Position numbers and translations under genes: made by a program
Shown: positions 24,288-25,415 of the stretch, one piece after another
Numbering within the stretch: the stretch's first letter is position 1
Layout of the letters: every line of letters begins with the position of its first letter
Source of the DNA: CAZZCP01 sp964653235
Lineage (GTDB): Bacteria; Bdellovibrionota; Bdellovibrionia; Bdellovibrionales; UBA840
Length of the DNA: 25,415 nucleotides
Direction: 5' to 3'
NCBI GenBank assembly: GCA_964653235.1
Contig: CAZZCP010000032.1
Location: 1 to 25,415 of the forward strand
Notes under the pieces: model-generated
Told to the model about the DNA's origin: nothing
What the model saw: only the letters and a program-made list of their open reading frames with translations
Databases searched by the model: none

Positions 24288-25415
24288 TCATTCTACTATT
24301 ACTGAGGAATGATATTTGCGATGAATTCTCTTTTTTAAAGCCTTCTTCTTTGAGTGAATTTTTTCTTTTAGAGAATTGATCTTAGTGACTTGTTTATTTT
24401 CTTCATCCTGATTAGTAAGCTCATTGGCTTGATCTTCATAACTGGCCTGAATTTCCGCCTCAAGTTCTACCTCAATCTTTATTTTAATTTCTTGCGATGT
24501 CTCAAGATTTGCTTCAGACCCACTCTCCTTGTTCTCGATGCATTCGCTATAATCTTTATCGCTGGGTAGCAAATAATTTTCTGTTTCCAACGGCTGCCAA
24601 CCTCTAAGTAGAAGCTGGATATAGGCATCGAGCTCAAGGGAATTATTTTTGTAATCAAAATACATATTATTGCCCTGTAATCCACATTGAGGGTCTTGTC
24701 CTGCAAGTTCATTCTCTTCTAGTTTTCTCATTAAAGGGACTAAGGCGATATGATATCTTGGACCTTGGTAGTATTTGATTTCAATATTGTATTTTGTTTC
24801 ATGATCAAAATAAAGAGCCTTGTCGCTGCATCCCATTCTTGTTGGATGTGTTCCATCATTATTGATTATCTCAATCATGGTATCGTTTATTTCTAAATTC
24901 ATATTAACGCCATCATCACCAAGAATGGCGAGTTCATAATAACCTGGTTCTTGATCTTCTCGGATCTGGAGTTGAGTGCGAAACTTAAGTGCAAATTTCT
25001 CAACTAATACTTCTCCTTGGTCATTCTTTAAAGCATTTCCATCTTCGTTTAAAAAACCAAGGTTAAAAGATCTTGTGGGTACATGAATATTAGAAAAATA
25101 CAAATCTGCTTGCGCTTTTATGCCGTATTGAAAGTAGCTTTCTACATCATTGTAACGATCTTGTGAAGACTGTAGATAGTAGAGCTCAGCACTCAAGCCA
25201 TAGTTGAGATTTTGATTCTTTTCTCCATTCTCAAAAGGATCACAAATGATATTATCGCCTGAATTGGCATCATCACCTGAATTGGCATCATCACCTGAAT
25301 TGGCATCATCACCTGAATTAGTATCATCACCTGAATTGGCATCATCGCCTGGGTTTGCACCATCACCTGAATTAGTATCATCACCTGAATTGGCATCATC
25401 GCCTGGGTTTGCACC
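24288..25415 (-). CDS. PA14-like secreted protein with N-terminal DDANSG repeats, 5' end missing
   Basis: The minus-strand frame is open from the right window edge to TGA 24288-24290; a TTG at 25196 is internal and not the true start. From the edge the protein begins with ~9 hexapeptides (DDANSG, DDTNSG, DGANPG), then NIICDPFENGEKNQNLNYGL, then a PA14-like beta-sandwich (about 25080-24730): YYELAILGDDGVNMNLEIND resembles the strand and DDG calcium loop of PA14, and YNIEIKYYQGPRYHIAL its closing strands. PA14 domains bind carbohydrate in adhesins and glycosidases. After that come ~60 residues with Cys and a charged coiled-coil and Lys-rich tail. Export is assumed since the signal peptide would lie outside the window. 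Surface attachment is inference. Confidence 0.75.
   Translation of the reverse strand, partial: GANPGDDANSGDDTNSGDGANPGDDANSGDDTNSGDDANSGDDANSGDDANSGDNIICDPFENGEKNQNLNYGLSAELYYLQSSQDRYNDVESYFQYGIKAQADLYFSNIHVPTRSFNLGFLNEDGNALKNDQGEVLVEKFALKFRTQLQIREDQEPGYYELAILGDDGVNMNLEINDTMIEIINNDGTHPTRMGCSDKALYFDHETKYNIEIKYYQGPRYHIALVPLMRKLEENELAGQDPQCGLQGNNMYFDYKNNSLELDAYIQLLLRGWQPLETENYLLPSDKDYSECIENKESGSEANLETSQEIKIKIEVELEAEIQASYEDQANELTNQDEENKQVTKINSLKEKIHSKKKALKKRIHRKYHSSVIVE
25257..25415 (-). repeat. 18-bp tandem repeat with 54-bp higher-order period
   Basis: Nearly nine in-frame 18-base units encode Asp/Asn/Gly-rich hexapeptides. Going up the plus strand the unit types run A, A, A, B, A, C, B, A, C, where A is ACCTGAATTGGCATCATC, B has AATTAGTATC and C has GGGTTTGCACC. 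The last six form two copies of the block B-A-C (54 bases, 25311-25364 and 25365 onward). The array runs off the window. It encodes an acidic, flexible linker of the kind that binds calcium or separates domains. Confidence 0.92.

Noticed and set aside
25193..25414. Minus-strand open frame encoding a Met/Gln/Ile-rich repeat (MMPIQVM units)
   Set aside because: It is another frame of the 18-bp repeat; the frame giving DDANSG runs on into the PA14-like domain and is the coding one.
25257..25415. CRISPR array
   Set aside because: The units are contiguous 18-mers in frame with a protein and have no spacers.

Overview
The window is AT-rich and densely coding. It has many TTG and GTG starts, Shine-Dalgarno sites of the GGGAG/AGGAG type, and many secreted, lipoprotein-like or Lys-rich proteins. 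An Agl-Glt type gliding/trans-envelope motor locus together with DUF285 (BspA-like), PA14 and PilZ proteins suggests a predatory or gliding member of the Bdellovibrionota (Bdellovibrio or Bacteriovorax-like). This placement is an inference from gene content; there is no rRNA or marker gene to settle it.

Layout. 1-370: the end of a group 1 truncated hemoglobin that looks frameshifted. 371-547: a structured inverted-repeat element with a second copy at 9473-9651. 621-2254: a ribosome hibernation-like factor and a DEAD-box RNA helicase with an altered Walker B box (DEGD). 2278-6744: a small secreted protein, then a ~1,240-residue lipoprotein with a PKD-like domain and eight 25-residue DUF285 repeats. 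6745-7916: gene-poor, with a minus-strand coding remnant, a Lys-rich membrane-anchored protein and a 359 bp spacer. 7917-9473: a gametolysin-like (M11) metallopeptidase. 9650-13079 (minus): an aspartoacylase-like deacylase, an ATP-grasp ligase and an NhaR-like LysR regulator, probably one functional unit. 13193-13648: two tiny secreted proteins, one strongly basic and one His/Asp-rich. 13795-15051: a secreted-protein gene interrupted by in-frame TAA. 15124-23575: the motor operon. 23572-25415 (minus): a GYF-like/PilZ protein and the end of a PA14-like protein with an N-terminal hexapeptide repeat.

The motor operon is the main coherent system. It encodes an outer-membrane beta-barrel, a TolQ/ExbB-type stator (AglR-like), two TolR/ExbD-type partners (AglQ/AglS-like), two secreted helical-repeat (TPR-like) proteins (379 and 999 aa), an 81-aa secreted protein and an FHA-TM-TonB-like protein (GltG/PglI-like). 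The genes overlap or lie within 27 bp of each other. One TolQ with two TolR proteins is the composition of the Myxococcus AglRQS motor. A convergent gene that overlaps the last motor gene by 4 bp encodes a PilZ protein with intact c-di-GMP binding motifs, a possible signalling link.

Several loci look as if they are decaying or changing fast: the frameshifted globin, the TAA-split gene, the minus-strand remnant after 6744, near-perfect tandem duplications in the DUF285 array, and a hierarchical 18/54 bp repeat at the right edge.
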